Shown one piece after another: positions 27,267-36,215 of a stretch of 64,000 nt of DNA. Position numbers and translations under genes: made by a program. The stretch is taken from contig NZ_CP051626.1 in the NCBI RefSeq assembly GCF_012844365.1, positions 3,596,001 through 3,660,000 of the forward strand. The letters are read 5' to 3'. The notes below the pieces were generated by a model. That model was not told where the DNA came from and did no database searches. It was given only the letters and a program-made list of their open reading frames with translations. The stretch is from Brevibacterium sp. 'Marine'. GTDB taxonomy: Bacteria; Actinomycetota; Actinomycetes; Actinomycetales; Brevibacteriaceae. The number at the start of each line of letters is the position of its first letter. Position 1 is the stretch's first letter.

Positions 27267-28181
27267 ATGACAACGCAGTCACTCCGTATCGGCACCGCGC
27301 CCGATTCCTGGGGCGTCTGGCTGCCCGACCACCCCGGCCAGGTGCCCTGGCAGCGCTTCCTCGACGAGGTGGTCGACGCCGGATACACCTGGATCGAACT
27401 CGGACCGTACGGCTACCTGCCCACAGATCCGAACCAGCTGCGTGAGGAGCTCGGCAACCGCGGTCTCAAGCTCTCCGCCGGCACGGTGTTCACGGGATTC
27501 CACAGAACCGATGACCAGTTCGACCGGGCGTGGAAGCAGGCCGAGGCAGTCGCGGCACTGACCGCCGATCTCGGAGGCGAGCACATCGTCGTCATTCCTG
27601 ATCTGTGGCGTTCGGATACGACCGGTCAGGCGCGTGAGCCCCGCACTCTCGATGACGAACAGTGGTCCCGTATGGCCGCCGGACATGATGCCCTCGGCAA
27701 GGCGCTCTACGAAGAGTACGGTCTCCACCAGCAGTTCCACTCCCACGCAGACTCCCATGTCGGAACGCATTCGGAGGTCGAACGATTCCTCGAACTCACC
27801 GATGAGCGCTACACGAACCTCTGCCTCGACACCGGACACTTCTCCTACTACGGCGGAGACAATCTGAGGCTCATCGCCGATCACCCCGACCGGATCGGCT
27901 ACCTCCACCTCAAGCAGGTCGACCCGGTGAAGATCTTCGACGTCCTCAAGTCCGACACCCCGTTCGGCGATGCCGTGGCAGACGGGATCATGGTCGAACC
28001 CGACCAAGGCATCCCGCCCCTCGACCCGATCATCGAAGCCGTCGCAGCACTCGACGAGACCACCTTCGCGATCGTCGAACAGGACATGTTCGGCTGCAGC
28101 GTCGACGCGCCCTTCCCGATCGCCCAGCGCACCTTGGCGACCATCCTCGGCTCGACCGCGGCAGCCGTCGTCGACCGCTGA
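27267..28181 (+). CDS. iolE: Myo-inosose-2 dehydratase, IolE-like TIM-barrel protein
   Basis: A 304-residue xylose-isomerase-like protein. Features shared with IolE are GTAPDSWGVW at the N-terminus, the His cluster in QQFHSHADSHVGT, LCLDTGHFSYYGGDN and RIGYLHLKQVDP, which supply metal ligands. It would dehydrate 2-keto-myo-inositol to the trihydroxycyclohexanedione used by IolD. CTGAGGA precedes the ATG. Two other TIM-barrel isomerase genes are in the locus (20152, 29277); this one fits the dehydratase best, but distinction within the family by eye is imperfect. Confidence 0.85.
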   Translation: MTTQSLRIGTAPDSWGVWLPDHPGQVPWQRFLDEVVDAGYTWIELGPYGYLPTDPNQLREELGNRGLKLSAGTVFTGFHRTDDQFDRAWKQAEAVAALTADLGGEHIVVIPDLWRSDTTGQAREPRTLDDEQWSRMAAGHDALGKALYEEYGLHQQFHSHADSHVGTHSEVERFLELTDERYTNLCLDTGHFSYYGGDNLRLIADHPDRIGYLHLKQVDPVKIFDVLKSDTPFGDAVADGIMVEPDQGIPPLDPIIEAVAALDETTFAIVEQDMFGCSVDAPFPIAQRTLATILGSTAAAVVDR

Positions 28182-28211
28182 CACAACGACTACAGACACA
28201 CAGGAGTGACA

Positions 28212-29240
28212 ATGACCGAGCTCAACCATCCGCAGGACTTCAGGGTCGGCGTCGTCGGCGCCGGAATGATGGGCGCCGACCACGTCAAGCGCATCACCTC
28301 GACGATCAGCGGCGCCCGCGTCTCGGCGATCGTCGACCCCGACGAGGCCAGACGCACTTCGGCGCTGGAGAACGCTCCCGGAGCGGTTAGCTACACACGA
28401 ATCGAGGACGCTCTCGAGGCCGGCGCTGTCGACGGCGTGCTCATCGCCACTCCCGGCTTCCTCCACGAAGCGGTGCTCCTGCCGAGCTTGGAGGCGGGCG
28501 TGCCGATCCTCTGCGAGAAGCCACTCACCCCGGATCCCGAATCCTCCTGGCGGGTGCTCGAGGCCGAGCAGGCCACCGGCAGACAGCTCATCCAGGTCGG
28601 TTTCATGCGTCGTTTCGACCCCGAATACCGGCAGCTGCGAGAACTCGTCACGACCGAGGACGCCGGCGAGCTGCTCATGCTCCGCTGCGCCCACCGCAAC
28701 CCCTCGGTGCCGGAGAGCTACGTGCAGGAGATGCTCATCAACGACTCCGTGGTCCACGAATTCGATGTCGTTCCCTGGCTGGCCGGATCCCCCATCGTCT
28801 CGCTCGAGGTCAAGCACGCCCGCCGCAATCGGCTCACCCCGGAGCGGCTCAAGGAGCCGATCCTCGTGCTCATGGAGCTCGAGAACGGGGTGCTGGTCGA
28901 CCTCGAGATGAACGTGAGCATCCAGTTCGGCTACCAAGTCACCACCGAAGCGGTCTTCGACTCCGGAATCGCCAGGATCGGTGAGGCGCACGGCCTGCAG
29001 CTGTGGCATCAGGGACGTTCCGGTGTGGCCGAACACGCCGACTTCACCACGCGCTTCGCTGCCGCCTACGACAATCAGGTGCAGGACTGGGTCGACGCCG
29101 CCCGAGCCGGCACCATCGCCGGACCGTCCGCGTGGGACGGATACAAGGTGGCCGTGGCATGCCAGGAGGGCGTCGCCTCGCTGCTCGACGGCAAGCCGCG
29201 GACCCTCGACATTCCCGACACCCCGGCGTTCTACCGCTGA
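28212..29240 (+). CDS. iolG: Inositol 2-dehydrogenase
   Basis: A 342-residue Gfo/Idh/MocA dehydrogenase. The NAD motif is VGVVGAGMMGADH (residues 12-24), the catalytic Lys103 is in LCEKPLTPD, and the INDSVVHEFDVVPWLAG segment supplies the Asp and His of the active site as in IolG. It oxidises myo-inositol to scyllo-inosose, the first pathway step. The ATG at 28212 has CAGGAG upstream; an in-frame GTG two codons earlier is less likely. It lies 30 bp after iolE. Confidence 0.92.
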   Translation: MTELNHPQDFRVGVVGAGMMGADHVKRITSTISGARVSAIVDPDEARRTSALENAPGAVSYTRIEDALEAGAVDGVLIATPGFLHEAVLLPSLEAGVPILCEKPLTPDPESSWRVLEAEQATGRQLIQVGFMRRFDPEYRQLRELVTTEDAGELLMLRCAHRNPSVPESYVQEMLINDSVVHEFDVVPWLAGSPIVSLEVKHARRNRLTPERLKEPILVLMELENGVLVDLEMNVSIQFGYQVTTEAVFDSGIARIGEAHGLQLWHQGRSGVAEHADFTTRFAAAYDNQVQDWVDAARAGTIAGPSAWDGYKVAVACQEGVASLLDGKPRTLDIPDTPAFYR

Positions 29241-29276
29241 CCGACCGCCCATCTCACCGGATCATCTGGAGAAATC

Positions 29277-30161
29277 ATGAAGATCGCCTACGATCCCACC
29301 CCGCTGCATCACACGCGCCGGCTGCTCGACTTCCCTGCTGCGACCGCGGACCTCGGGTTCGACCACCTGCAGCTGACTCCGCACCCGGACTTCGCCACCC
29401 ACTTCCGCTACCCGAAGATGGACCGCGACCTCATTCGGCGCCTCAAGCAGGCCGTCGAAGCCGCCGGCATCACGATCCCTGCCCTGCTGCCGGTGCAGCG
29501 GATCGCCTGGCCGGATGAGGCCAAGCGGGTCGCCGCGGTGAAGAACTTCCGCCGCGTCATCGAGATCGCCGTCGACCTCGGTGTGAGCACCATCAACACC
29601 GAGTTCAGCGGACGCCCCGAATCGTTCGAGGATTCGGAGGAGTCGTTCTACCGGTCGATGGACGAGCTGCTTCCGATCGTCGAGAAGGAGGGGATGAAAC
29701 TCAACTTCGACCCCCACCCCGATGACTTCGTCGAGGACGGGCATGAGGCGTGGAGGGTCCTGCGCGGACTCGACTCCGACGCCATCGGCTTCGTCTACGT
29801 CGCACCGCATACCTTCCACTACGGCGACTGCCTCGAGACGCTGGCCGACGAGCTCGGAGACCGCCTCCGCGCGGTCTACCTCTCCGACGCCTTCGATCAT
29901 CGGGCCTCGCACGGACTGCGGTACATCGCGAACCCGCCGACCACCTCGGCGCGGGTGCATCAGCACCTCAAGATCGGAGACGGCGACGTCGACTTCGACG
30001 CGCTCTTCCGGACTCTGGACCGGACCGGCTTCCTCGGCCGTGACGACGGGCTCATCGTTTCCAACGTCTTCGGCGAGAACGAGAACAACGACGCCGTCAG
30101 TCGCTTCCAGAAGATGCGGATCGACGACCTCATCAGCGAACAGGGAGGTGCTGCCGGCTGA
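29277..30161 (+). CDS. iolH: IolH-like sugar isomerase/epimerase of the inositol operon
   Basis: A 294-residue TIM-barrel protein. The start MKIAYDPTPLHH, then VSTINTEFSGRPE, FDPHPDDFVE, SHGLRYIANPP and QHLKIGDGDVDF are typical of actinobacterial IolH. In related organisms the gene follows iolG, as here. Its exact reaction is not settled; it belongs to the same fold as the inosose isomerase and dehydratase. CTGGAGAAATC precedes the ATG. Confidence 0.87.
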   Translation: MKIAYDPTPLHHTRRLLDFPAATADLGFDHLQLTPHPDFATHFRYPKMDRDLIRRLKQAVEAAGITIPALLPVQRIAWPDEAKRVAAVKNFRRVIEIAVDLGVSTINTEFSGRPESFEDSEESFYRSMDELLPIVEKEGMKLNFDPHPDDFVEDGHEAWRVLRGLDSDAIGFVYVAPHTFHYGDCLETLADELGDRLRAVYLSDAFDHRASHGLRYIANPPTTSARVHQHLKIGDGDVDFDALFRTLDRTGFLGRDDGLIVSNVFGENENNDAVSRFQKMRIDDLISEQGGAAG

Positions 30162-30170
30162 ACGCACCAC

Positions 30171-30192
30171 GCGGCGCCGCGCCGGCCGGCGC
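30171..30192. terminator. G/C palindromes after iolH
   Basis: Two adjacent perfect palindromes (GCGGCGCCGC and GCGCCGGCCGGCGC) lie within 30 bp of the iolH stop. They could attenuate transcription before the transporter gene, which has a 213-base leader; no T run follows. Confidence 0.35.
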
Positions 30193-30374
30193 ATCCGGGC
30201 CGACGCGAATCCGCTGAACACACCACGTAAGCGCACCACCTGCACCAATACTGAATAGCCATCCTCAACCCCACCACCGACAGGTGGTAGGGCACCCCGG
30301 TCACGCCTCCATTGCGCGCATATCGTGCAGGAGCAGCGAACCGATCGAGAATCATTCAAAGGAGAGTGAACGCC

Positions 30375-31790
30375 ATGAGCGGTCAAGTGAAATCGCTGGT
30401 GGATCTTCCGCCGGATACCAAAGGTCCGCACACCTCACGCCTGGGCATCATCGCCGTCGTCGCCACTTTCGGCGGTCTGCTGTTCGGCTACGACACAGGG
30501 GTCGTCAACGGTGCCCTCGAACCGCTGACGCACGACTTCGGCCTGACGCCGCACACCGAGGGTCTGGTCGTCAGCTTCCTCACCATCGGCGCCGCCTTCG
30601 GCGCGGTGATCGGCGGGCGCCTCTCCGACGCCTTCGGCAGGCGATCGAACATCATCCTCCTGGCGACGTTCTTCATCGTCGGGACTCTCGCGTGTTCTCT
30701 TGCACCGAACTGGCAGTTCCTCGCCGGTGCCCGCTTCTTCCTGGGCTTGGCGGTCGGCGCGGCCTCGACGACGGTGCCCGTCTATCTGGCCGAACTCGCA
30801 CCGTTCGAGAAACGCGGTTCGCTGGTGACCCGCAATGAGGTGATGATCGTCGTCGGTCAGTTCGCCGCCTTCGTCATCAACGCGGTCATCTTCAACGTCT
30901 GGGGCGAGCATGACGGGGTCTGGCGCTATATGCTCGCCGTTGCGGTGCTTCCGGCCATCGCGCTGCTCGTGGGGATGATCTTCCTGCCCGAGAGCCCGCG
31001 CTGGCTGATCGCAAAGAACCGCGAGGATCAGGCACTCGACGTCCTCAAGCAGGTTCGTTCCGACGAACGCGCCGAAGCCGAGATGAAGGAGGTCGAGATC
31101 CTCGCCGAGCAGGAAGAGGAGTCCAAGACCGGCGGTCTGTCGGATCTCGCATCGAAGTGGGTGCTCCGGCTGGTGATCATCGGAGTAGGGCTCGGCATCG
31201 CCCAGCAGCTGACCGGCATCAACTCGGTGATGTACTACGGCACCCAGCTGCTCACCGATGCCGGCTTCTCCGCTGATGCCGCGATCATCGCGAACACGTT
31301 CAATGGCCTCTTCTCCGTCCTCGGCGTCACCGTCGGCATTCTGCTCATCAACAAACTGCCTCGACGGTTCATGCTCCTCGGCGGATTCACGCTCACCAGC
31401 ACGTTCCACCTGCTCATCGGCCTGTCTGCCGTATTCCTGCCGGACGGGACCTTCAAGGCCTACGCGATCCTCGTCTTCGTCGTCCTCTTCGTCTTCTCCA
31501 TGCAGGGGACTCTGGGGCCGCTCGTGTGGCTCATGCTCGCCGAGATCTTCCCGCTGAAGATCCGCTCCTTCGCGATGGGCATCTGCGTCTTCGCGCTGTG
31601 GCTTGCCAACGCCGGCGTCGCCCAGTTCTTCCCCAGTGTGGTCAGCGGACTCGGAATAGCGAACACGTTCTTCCTCTTCGCAGGGCTCGGTGTGCTCGCG
31701 CTGCTGTTCATCTACTTCTTCGTTCCCGAGACCCGGAACAAGACCCTCGAGGACCTCGAGGCGGAGTTCCGTTCGAAGTACGGTGAGTGA
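30375..31790 (+). CDS. iolT: MFS sugar porter, probable myo-inositol transporter
   Basis: A 471-residue 12-helix transporter of the sugar porter family. Signatures present are GLLFGYDTGVVNGAL in helix 1, GRLSDAFGRR between helices 2 and 3, PVYLAELAP in helix 4, PESPRWL before the central loop, the QQLTGINSVMYY motif of helix 7, and the closing PETRNKTLEDLE. All are as in IolT proton symporters. AAAGGAG precedes the ATG. Position at the end of the iol operon supports inositol as substrate. Confidence 0.9.
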   Translation: MSGQVKSLVDLPPDTKGPHTSRLGIIAVVATFGGLLFGYDTGVVNGALEPLTHDFGLTPHTEGLVVSFLTIGAAFGAVIGGRLSDAFGRRSNIILLATFFIVGTLACSLAPNWQFLAGARFFLGLAVGAASTTVPVYLAELAPFEKRGSLVTRNEVMIVVGQFAAFVINAVIFNVWGEHDGVWRYMLAVAVLPAIALLVGMIFLPESPRWLIAKNREDQALDVLKQVRSDERAEAEMKEVEILAEQEEESKTGGLSDLASKWVLRLVIIGVGLGIAQQLTGINSVMYYGTQLLTDAGFSADAAIIANTFNGLFSVLGVTVGILLINKLPRRFMLLGGFTLTSTFHLLIGLSAVFLPDGTFKAYAILVFVVLFVFSMQGTLGPLVWLMLAEIFPLKIRSFAMGICVFALWLANAGVAQFFPSVVSGLGIANTFFLFAGLGVLALLFIYFFVPETRNKTLEDLEAEFRSKYGE

Positions 31791-31797
31791 CATGACA
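31788..31797 (+). promoter_or_regulatory. Possible IolR-type box at the end of iolT
   Basis: TGACATGACA matches KGWCHTRACA and begins at the iolT stop codon, 125 bp before the universal stress protein gene. By rough base-composition estimate about one chance match is expected in a window of this size, so this single copy is weak. Confidence 0.25.
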
Positions 31798-31921
31798 GCA
31801 TCACACCCGGCACCAAACGCTCCATTGACGGCATCCGGTCCGTCGGCACTGTTCGCCCGGTCGTTCACCGCTTCGGCCGCACCCACCACACTGTCAGCTA
31901 TCTCCACCGAAGGAGTCCATC

Positions 31922-32281
31922 ATGTCGATCCTTGTCGCCGTCACTGACCGCATCGAAGGCGCAGCCGCGCTGACCGCCGCCATCGCCGAAGCCGAGCTCT
32001 TCGACACCGACCTTGTCATCGTTCCGCTCGGCATCGCCGCATCGTTCGACACCACTGCCCTCGATGAGAGCGGGGTCGACTACACCATCGTCGCCCGCAA
32101 GGGGCGCGGCGACCGGGATCCCGCCGAGGCAGTCCTCGACGAGCTCGACGAGCGCCCGGACGTCGACCGGCTCGTCATCGGCATGCGCCGCCGCTCCCGG
32201 GTCGGCAAGATGCTCATCGGATCGGTCAGCCAGAGGCTGCTCCTCGACTCCCCCGTCCCGGTGCTCGCCGTCAAGGGCTGA
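31922..32281 (+). CDS. Universal stress protein family, short form
   Basis: A 119-residue single-domain UspA protein. The ATP-loop pattern G-x2-G-x9-G-S/T is partly present in GMRRRSRVGKMLIGSVSQRLL, and the closing strand VPVLAVKG is typical. GAAGGAG precedes the ATG. It follows iolT by 131 bp and could be cotranscribed. It may modulate the transporter or pathway, as Usp proteins often travel with transporters; that is inference. Confidence 0.85.
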   Translation: MSILVAVTDRIEGAAALTAAIAEAELFDTDLVIVPLGIAASFDTTALDESGVDYTIVARKGRGDRDPAEAVLDELDERPDVDRLVIGMRRRSRVGKMLIGSVSQRLLLDSPVPVLAVKG

Positions 32282-32357
32282 GCTGCGCAATATCAGGGAT
32301 CCAGGAGCTGGCGACCTCCCCTATGTGGCGACCGCCTCGGCGAGGTTCGGCGTCACC

Positions 32358-32724
32358 TCACAGAGAGCGAGCGAAGTCGAGCAGCGCCGAATTGAACGCT
32401 TCCGGCTGCTCGATATTGGCGGCGTGCCCGTCATCGGGAATGACGATCGACGAGCCGATCGGAGCCAGCGACGCCGCCGCCGCATGGGAAGCGGACCAAT
32501 ATTCGCTCTCGGCGCCGGCGACGAACAGGACGGGCACAGCGGTGCCTTCGACGACCGGTCGCCAATCGGCTCGGGTGGCCGGTCTCGGCCAACGCATCGA
32601 CCTGATACCGCCAGCTCGTCGCCGGGGCTCTGAACCCGGCGAGCAGCACGACGGGCCGCCCGGAGGGATCACCGGTCTCCGTCCATTCGAGTCGGATTCC
32701 GTCATCGCAGATCATTGTGCCCAT
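32358..32724 (-). pseudogene. Alpha/beta hydrolase remnant with internal deletion and frameshift
   Basis: Two pieces of one alpha/beta-hydrolase are read in different frames. The 5' piece encodes M-G-T-M-I-C-D-D-G-I-R-L, then RPVVLLAGFRAPATSW and YQVDALAE. The 3' piece encodes RADWRPVVEGTAVPVLFVAG and the C-terminal acid/His region IPDDGHAANIEQPEAF. The frames switch near 32575. Roughly 140-150 codons, including the nucleophile elbow G-x-S-x-G, are absent. The ends remain well conserved, so the loss appears recent. It lies between the stress protein gene and the SDR gene. Confidence 0.8.
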
Positions 32725-32768
32725 ACGCGCACTCTAGCGGAGGCGCCCGGAGGCGGTCCGCGACAAGA

Positions 32769-33566
32769 TCAGTATTCGCTGATCTGGTATGGCGGACGCG
32801 GCGTACCGGATGATGCCGTGACACCCCCGTCGACGGGAATCACGGTTCCGGTGATGTAAGCGGCATCGGCGCCGGCGAGGAACAGTGCGACGCGTGCGAC
32901 GTCGTCGGGTTCACCCGGCCGGTCGAGCGCAAGGCGATTGCGCAGCGCTTCCCAGAACACCGGATCGTCGAGTCGCGATTGCGTCTGTGCGGTCCGCATG
33001 AAGCCCGGCGCGATCGCATTGACGCGGACTCCATCCCGCCCCAGATCGAGCGCCATCGACTGAACAAGGAGATTCACCGCACCTTTGGTCGCGTTGTAAC
33101 CGACCTGGTTCCAGTCCCCTCCGACTCCCGAGACCGAAGAGATGGCGATGAAGCTGCCCTTCGTCTCGCGCAGACTCGGCACAACCTCCCGGGCAAGGGC
33201 GATGAGGCCGTCGAGATTGATCGAACGCATCCGCGTCCACGACTCCTCGTCGAGGTCGTCGATAGTTCCTGGCAGCGAGACTCCCGCATTGGCGATGACC
33301 ACGTCGATGCGTCCCCACCGTTCACGAACGGCTCCGACCGTGCGAGCGATGTCCGCCGGACTGCTCATATCTGCGCGACTGATCAGGACCCTGTCTTCTG
33401 GCGCACCGGCACACGTCTCCTGCAGCGACTCTTCGGTTCGGCCGCAGACGGCCACGTTCGCCCCGTGTTCGAGGAAGGCCCGAGCGATCGCCCGGCCGAT
33501 CCCCGAGCCGGCACCGGTCACCAGAATCACACTGTTGTCATAGGGATAAGACGCCCAGGATGCCAT
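32769..33566 (-). CDS. SDR family oxidoreductase preceded by an IolR-type box
   Basis: A 265-residue classical short-chain dehydrogenase. The cofactor motif TGAGSGIG is at residues 17-24, NAG at 93-95, and the catalytic residues are Ser143/144, Tyr157 and Lys161 (YNATK). An acidic residue is absent after the second strand (CGRTEES), which favours NADP. GGAGGAGCGGAG precedes the ATG. The box TGTCCTGACA lies about 70 bp upstream, placing the gene in the presumed inositol regulon though it is transcribed toward the iol operon. A cyclitol or sugar alcohol substrate is plausible. Confidence 0.9.
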   Translation of the reverse strand: MASWASYPYDNSVILVTGAGSGIGRAIARAFLEHGANVAVCGRTEESLQETCAGAPEDRVLISRADMSSPADIARTVGAVRERWGRIDVVIANAGVSLPGTIDDLDEESWTRMRSINLDGLIALAREVVPSLRETKGSFIAISSVSGVGGDWNQVGYNATKGAVNLLVQSMALDLGRDGVRVNAIAPGFMRTAQTQSRLDDPVFWEALRNRLALDRPGEPDDVARVALFLAGADAAYITGTVIPVDGGVTASSGTPRPPYQISEY

Positions 33567-33634
33567 CTCCGCTCCTCCGCGGCTCGAATTCGTCGTCGAT
33601 GAGCAGCCGTGTTCCCGCCGCCGTCGACGCTATT

Positions 33635-33644
33635 TGTCCTGACA
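33635..33644 (+). promoter_or_regulatory. IolR-type box TGTCCTGACA upstream of the SDR gene
   Basis: Exact match to KGWCHTRACA within the palindrome TTGTCCTGACAA. It lies 69 bp upstream of the SDR start codon, in the position of a promoter. Confidence 0.6.
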
Positions 33645-33759
33645 ATCGTATCGCGATCACTCTCTGCGACCACCGCAGCGGCCGGCACAGGGCTGCGCGC
33701 TCGAAAGGACCCGTCGCCGCCGTGCATCCGGGCGCATGCGCGCATTCGGCCCATAACCC

Positions 33760-33799
33760 AAAAAAGTCCCTCACCAGCAATCCTGCCAGGTGAGGGACT
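33760..33799 (-). terminator. Rho-independent terminator of tRNA-Arg
   Basis: Perfect 11-bp stem (AGTCCCTCACC / GGTGAGGGACT) followed, in the minus sense, by six T residues. It starts 10 bp after the 3' end of the tRNA gene. This is the clearest intrinsic terminator in the window. Confidence 0.9.
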
Positions 33800-33808
33800 C
33801 TCGTTCTG

Positions 33809-33881
33809 TGCGCCACGAGGGATTCGAACCCCCAACCTTCTGATCCGTAGTCAGATGCTCTATCCGTTGAGCTAGTGGCGC
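33809..33881 (-). tRNA. tRNA-Arg (anticodon ACG)
   Basis: A 73-nt cloverleaf: 7-bp acceptor GCGCCAC/GTGGCGC, D arm TAGCTCAACGGATAGAGC, anticodon stem TCTGA/TCAGA with loop CTACGGA giving anticodon ACG, T arm GGGGGTTCGAATCCC, discriminator A. CCA is not encoded. A34 would be deaminated to inosine to read CGU, CGC and CGA. No integrase or direct repeat suggests use as an attachment site. Confidence 0.96.
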
Positions 33882-34009
33882 ATGTCGCCCGGACTCTCGC
33901 CCTGCAACTCGAACAACTATACACACCCGCCTCACCGAAGCTCAAATCGTCTCCACGTGCGCTTCGCCACATTCGCACTCAAGGCCAGAGCCGCCTCGGC
34001 GAGAGGGGA

Positions 34010-34026
34010 TGAAATCGCAGATTTCA
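34010..34026. promoter_or_regulatory. Palindrome TGAAATCGCAGATTTCA upstream of pckG
   Basis: Perfect 7-bp arms around GCA in an A/T-rich stretch between tRNA-Arg and pckG. Its size suits a dimeric regulator. It could serve either flanking promoter. Confidence 0.35.
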
Positions 34027-34112
34027 GCGGTCGATCATCGCTGAAAGAACACATCAATCAATTGAAACAACACGTCAGTGAATTGCTGCTTTCACGTCAA
34101 TCGACCTTTGGC

Positions 34113-34128
34113 TGTGATCTAATGCACA
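34113..34128 (+). promoter_or_regulatory. CRP/GlxR-like site upstream of pckG
   Basis: TGTGATCTAATGCACA matches the actinobacterial cAMP-receptor/GlxR consensus TGTGANNTANNTCACA with one mismatch. It lies 128 bp before the pckG start. Carbon-source control of PEP carboxykinase would make sense. Confidence 0.5.
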
Positions 34129-34255
34129 TCTTCGAGTGACCGAAACGCGCGTTTTTCGCTTCCGCTCCCATCCTACGGTGGATATGTACCAACCGCTCGA
34201 CGGACGCCAGCCGCCGGAGACGAAACCCCACACACGACCCACCAGGAGACCACTC

Positions 34256-36088
34256 ATGACTGTCCTCGACCATGATGTCGTCGCTGACCAGCTGAAGAAC
34301 GCACCGACCGAGAACAAGTCGGTGCTCTCGTTCGTCAGCCGGATCGCCGCCCTGACCACCCCGGACGACATCGTCTGGATCGATGGTTCCGAAGCACAGA
34401 AGAACGAGATTGCTGAGAAGCTCGTCGAGGCCGGCACCATTCAGCGTGTCAACGGCACCAAGGACTCCTACTACGCGGCCTCCGACCCCGAGGACGTCGC
34501 CCGCGTCGAGGGCCGGACCTACATCTGCTCCGAAGACGAGAAGGACGCCGGTCCGCTCAACAACTGGGTCGCTCCCGCGGAGATGAAGGAAACCCTCAAC
34601 CCGCTGTTCGAAGGCGCGATGCGCGGACGCACCATGTACGTCATCCCCTTCGTCATGGGCCACGCCGAGGCGGACCAGCCGATGTTCGGCATTGAGGTCA
34701 CCGATTCGGCCTACGTCGTCCTCTCCATGCTCGTCATGGCTCGCTCGGGCAAATACGCCCTCGATGCGATCGACGCCCAGGACGCGAAGTTCGTCGAGTG
34801 CGTCCACTCCGTCGGTGCTCCGCTCGAGCCCGGTCAGGACGATGTCGCCTGGCCCTGCAACACCACCAAGTACATCACCCACTTCCCCGAAGATCGCGCC
34901 ATCTGGTCCTTCGGTTCCGGCTACGGCGGCAACGCCCTGCTGGGCAAGAAGTGCTACGCGCTGCGCATCGCCTCGGCGATCGCCCGCGACGAGGGCTGGC
35001 TGGCCGAGCACATGCTCATCCTCAAGCTGACGAACCCCGAAGGCGTCGTCAAGTACGTCGCCGCCGCGTTCCCGTCGGCCTGCGGCAAGACCAACCTCGC
35101 CATGATCGAACCGACCATCCCCGGGTGGAAGGCCGAGACCCTCGGTGACGACATCGCATGGATGCGCTTCGGCGAGGACGGCCAGCTCTACGCCGTCAAC
35201 CCCGAGTTCGGGCTCTTCGGTGTCGCCCCGGGCACCGGCTACACCACGAACCCGACCGCGATGCGCGCCATCGAGGCAGGCGGCAACATCTTCACCAACG
35301 TCGCACTGACCGACGACGGTGACGTGTGGTGGGAAGGCAAGACCGACGAGGCACCTGCTCACCTCACCGACTGGAGGGGCAACGACTGGACGCCTGAGTC
35401 GGATACCCCCGCCGCTCACCCGAACTCGCGTTTCTGCACCCCGATCGCGAACGTTCCGACCCTGGCTCCCGAGTGGACCAACCCGAACGGTGTGCCGATC
35501 TCGGCCATCCTCTTCGGCGGTCGCCGCAAGACCACGATGCCGCTCGTGACCGAGACCCAGGACTGGACCCACGGTGTGTTCATGGGTTCGGTGCTCTCCT
35601 CGGAGACCACCGCGGCCGCCACCGGTGCCGTCGGCGTCGTCCGCCGCGACCCGATGGCGATGCGCCCGTTCATCGGCTACAACGTCGGTGACTACCTGCA
35701 GCACTGGATCAACATCGGCAACACCGAGGGTGCCCAGCTGCCGAAGATCTTCTACGTCAACTGGTTCCGCCGCGACGACGACAACTCGTTCCTGTGGCCC
35801 GGATTCTCCGAGAACTCGCGCGTTCTCAAATGGGTCTTCGAACGCGTCACCGGCACCGCCGATGCTCAGGAATCCCCGCTCGGCCTCACCCCGGTCGAAG
35901 GCGGCCTGGACACCGAGGGCCTCGACTTCACCGACGAGCAGCTGCGCAAGGCTCTCGCCATCAAGCCCGAAGAGTGGGAGACCGAACTCGGCCTCATCGA
36001 GGAATGGTACGCCGAACTCGGCGATTCGGTTCCGGCCGAGCTCCGCGCCGAGGTCGACAACCTCCGCCAGCGCCTCGGCCTCGCCTGA
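34256..36088 (+). CDS. pckG: Phosphoenolpyruvate carboxykinase (GTP)
   Basis: A 610-residue enzyme converting oxaloacetate and GTP to PEP and CO2 at the entry of gluconeogenesis. The GTP-type P-loop with active-site cysteine is [12 protein letters not shown]; kinase-2 is DDIAWMRF; nucleotide-base contacts are in the C-terminal third ([26 protein letters not shown]). The full usual length is present. The ATG at 34256 has CCAGGAGACC upstream. In this window it links inositol and amino-acid catabolism to gluconeogenesis. Confidence 0.97.
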   Translation: MTVLDHDVVADQLKNAPTENKSVLSFVSRIAALTTPDDIVWIDGSEAQKNEIAEKLVEAGTIQRVNGTKDSYYAASDPEDVARVEGRTYICSEDEKDAGPLNNWVAPAEMKETLNPLFEGAMRGRTMYVIPFVMGHAEADQPMFGIEVTDSAYVVLSMLVMARSGKYALDAIDAQDAKFVECVHSVGAPLEPGQDDVAWPCNTTKYITHFPEDRAIWSFGSGYGGNALLGKKCYALRIASAIARDEGWLAEHMLILKLTNPEGVVKYVAAAFPSACGKTNLAMIEPTIPGWKAETLGDDIAWMRFGEDGQLYAVNPEFGLFGVAPGTGYTTNPTAMRAIEAGGNIFTNVALTDDGDVWWEGKTDEAPAHLTDWRGNDWTPESDTPAAHPNSRFCTPIANVPTLAPEWTNPNGVPISAILFGGRRKTTMPLVTETQDWTHGVFMGSVLSSETTAAATGAVGVVRRDPMAMRPFIGYNVGDYLQHWINIGNTEGAQLPKIFYVNWFRRDDDNSFLWPGFSENSRVLKWVFERVTGTADAQESPLGLTPVEGGLDTEGLDFTDEQLRKALAIKPEEWETELGLIEEWYAELGDSVPAELRAEVDNLRQRLGLA

Positions 36089-36172
36089 GCCGTTCGGCTG
36101 GTTTGCAGGCTGCCTGAGCCGTCTGGCTGCTTCGCTGGGCTGATCTGCCGACGGACTGAGCCGCCCGTTCGC

Positions 36173-36215
36173 CGACGATCCCCCAACCGCCGCCGAGGTG
36201 GTTGGGGGATCGTCG
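36173..36215 (+). terminator. Terminator after pckG
   Basis: Perfect 16-bp stem (CGACGATCCCCCAACC and its complement) with an 11-base loop, 85 bp past the pckG stop. A weak T-rich end (GTATTCC) follows. Confidence 0.8.

Noticed and set aside
31788..31797. Box at the iolT stop as a firm IolR site for the stress protein gene
   Set aside because: A single match overlapping a stop codon is within chance for so degenerate a consensus; kept only at low confidence.
33809..33881. tRNA-Arg as an integration site
   Set aside because: No integrase, no duplicated tRNA 3' end and no mobile genes flank it.
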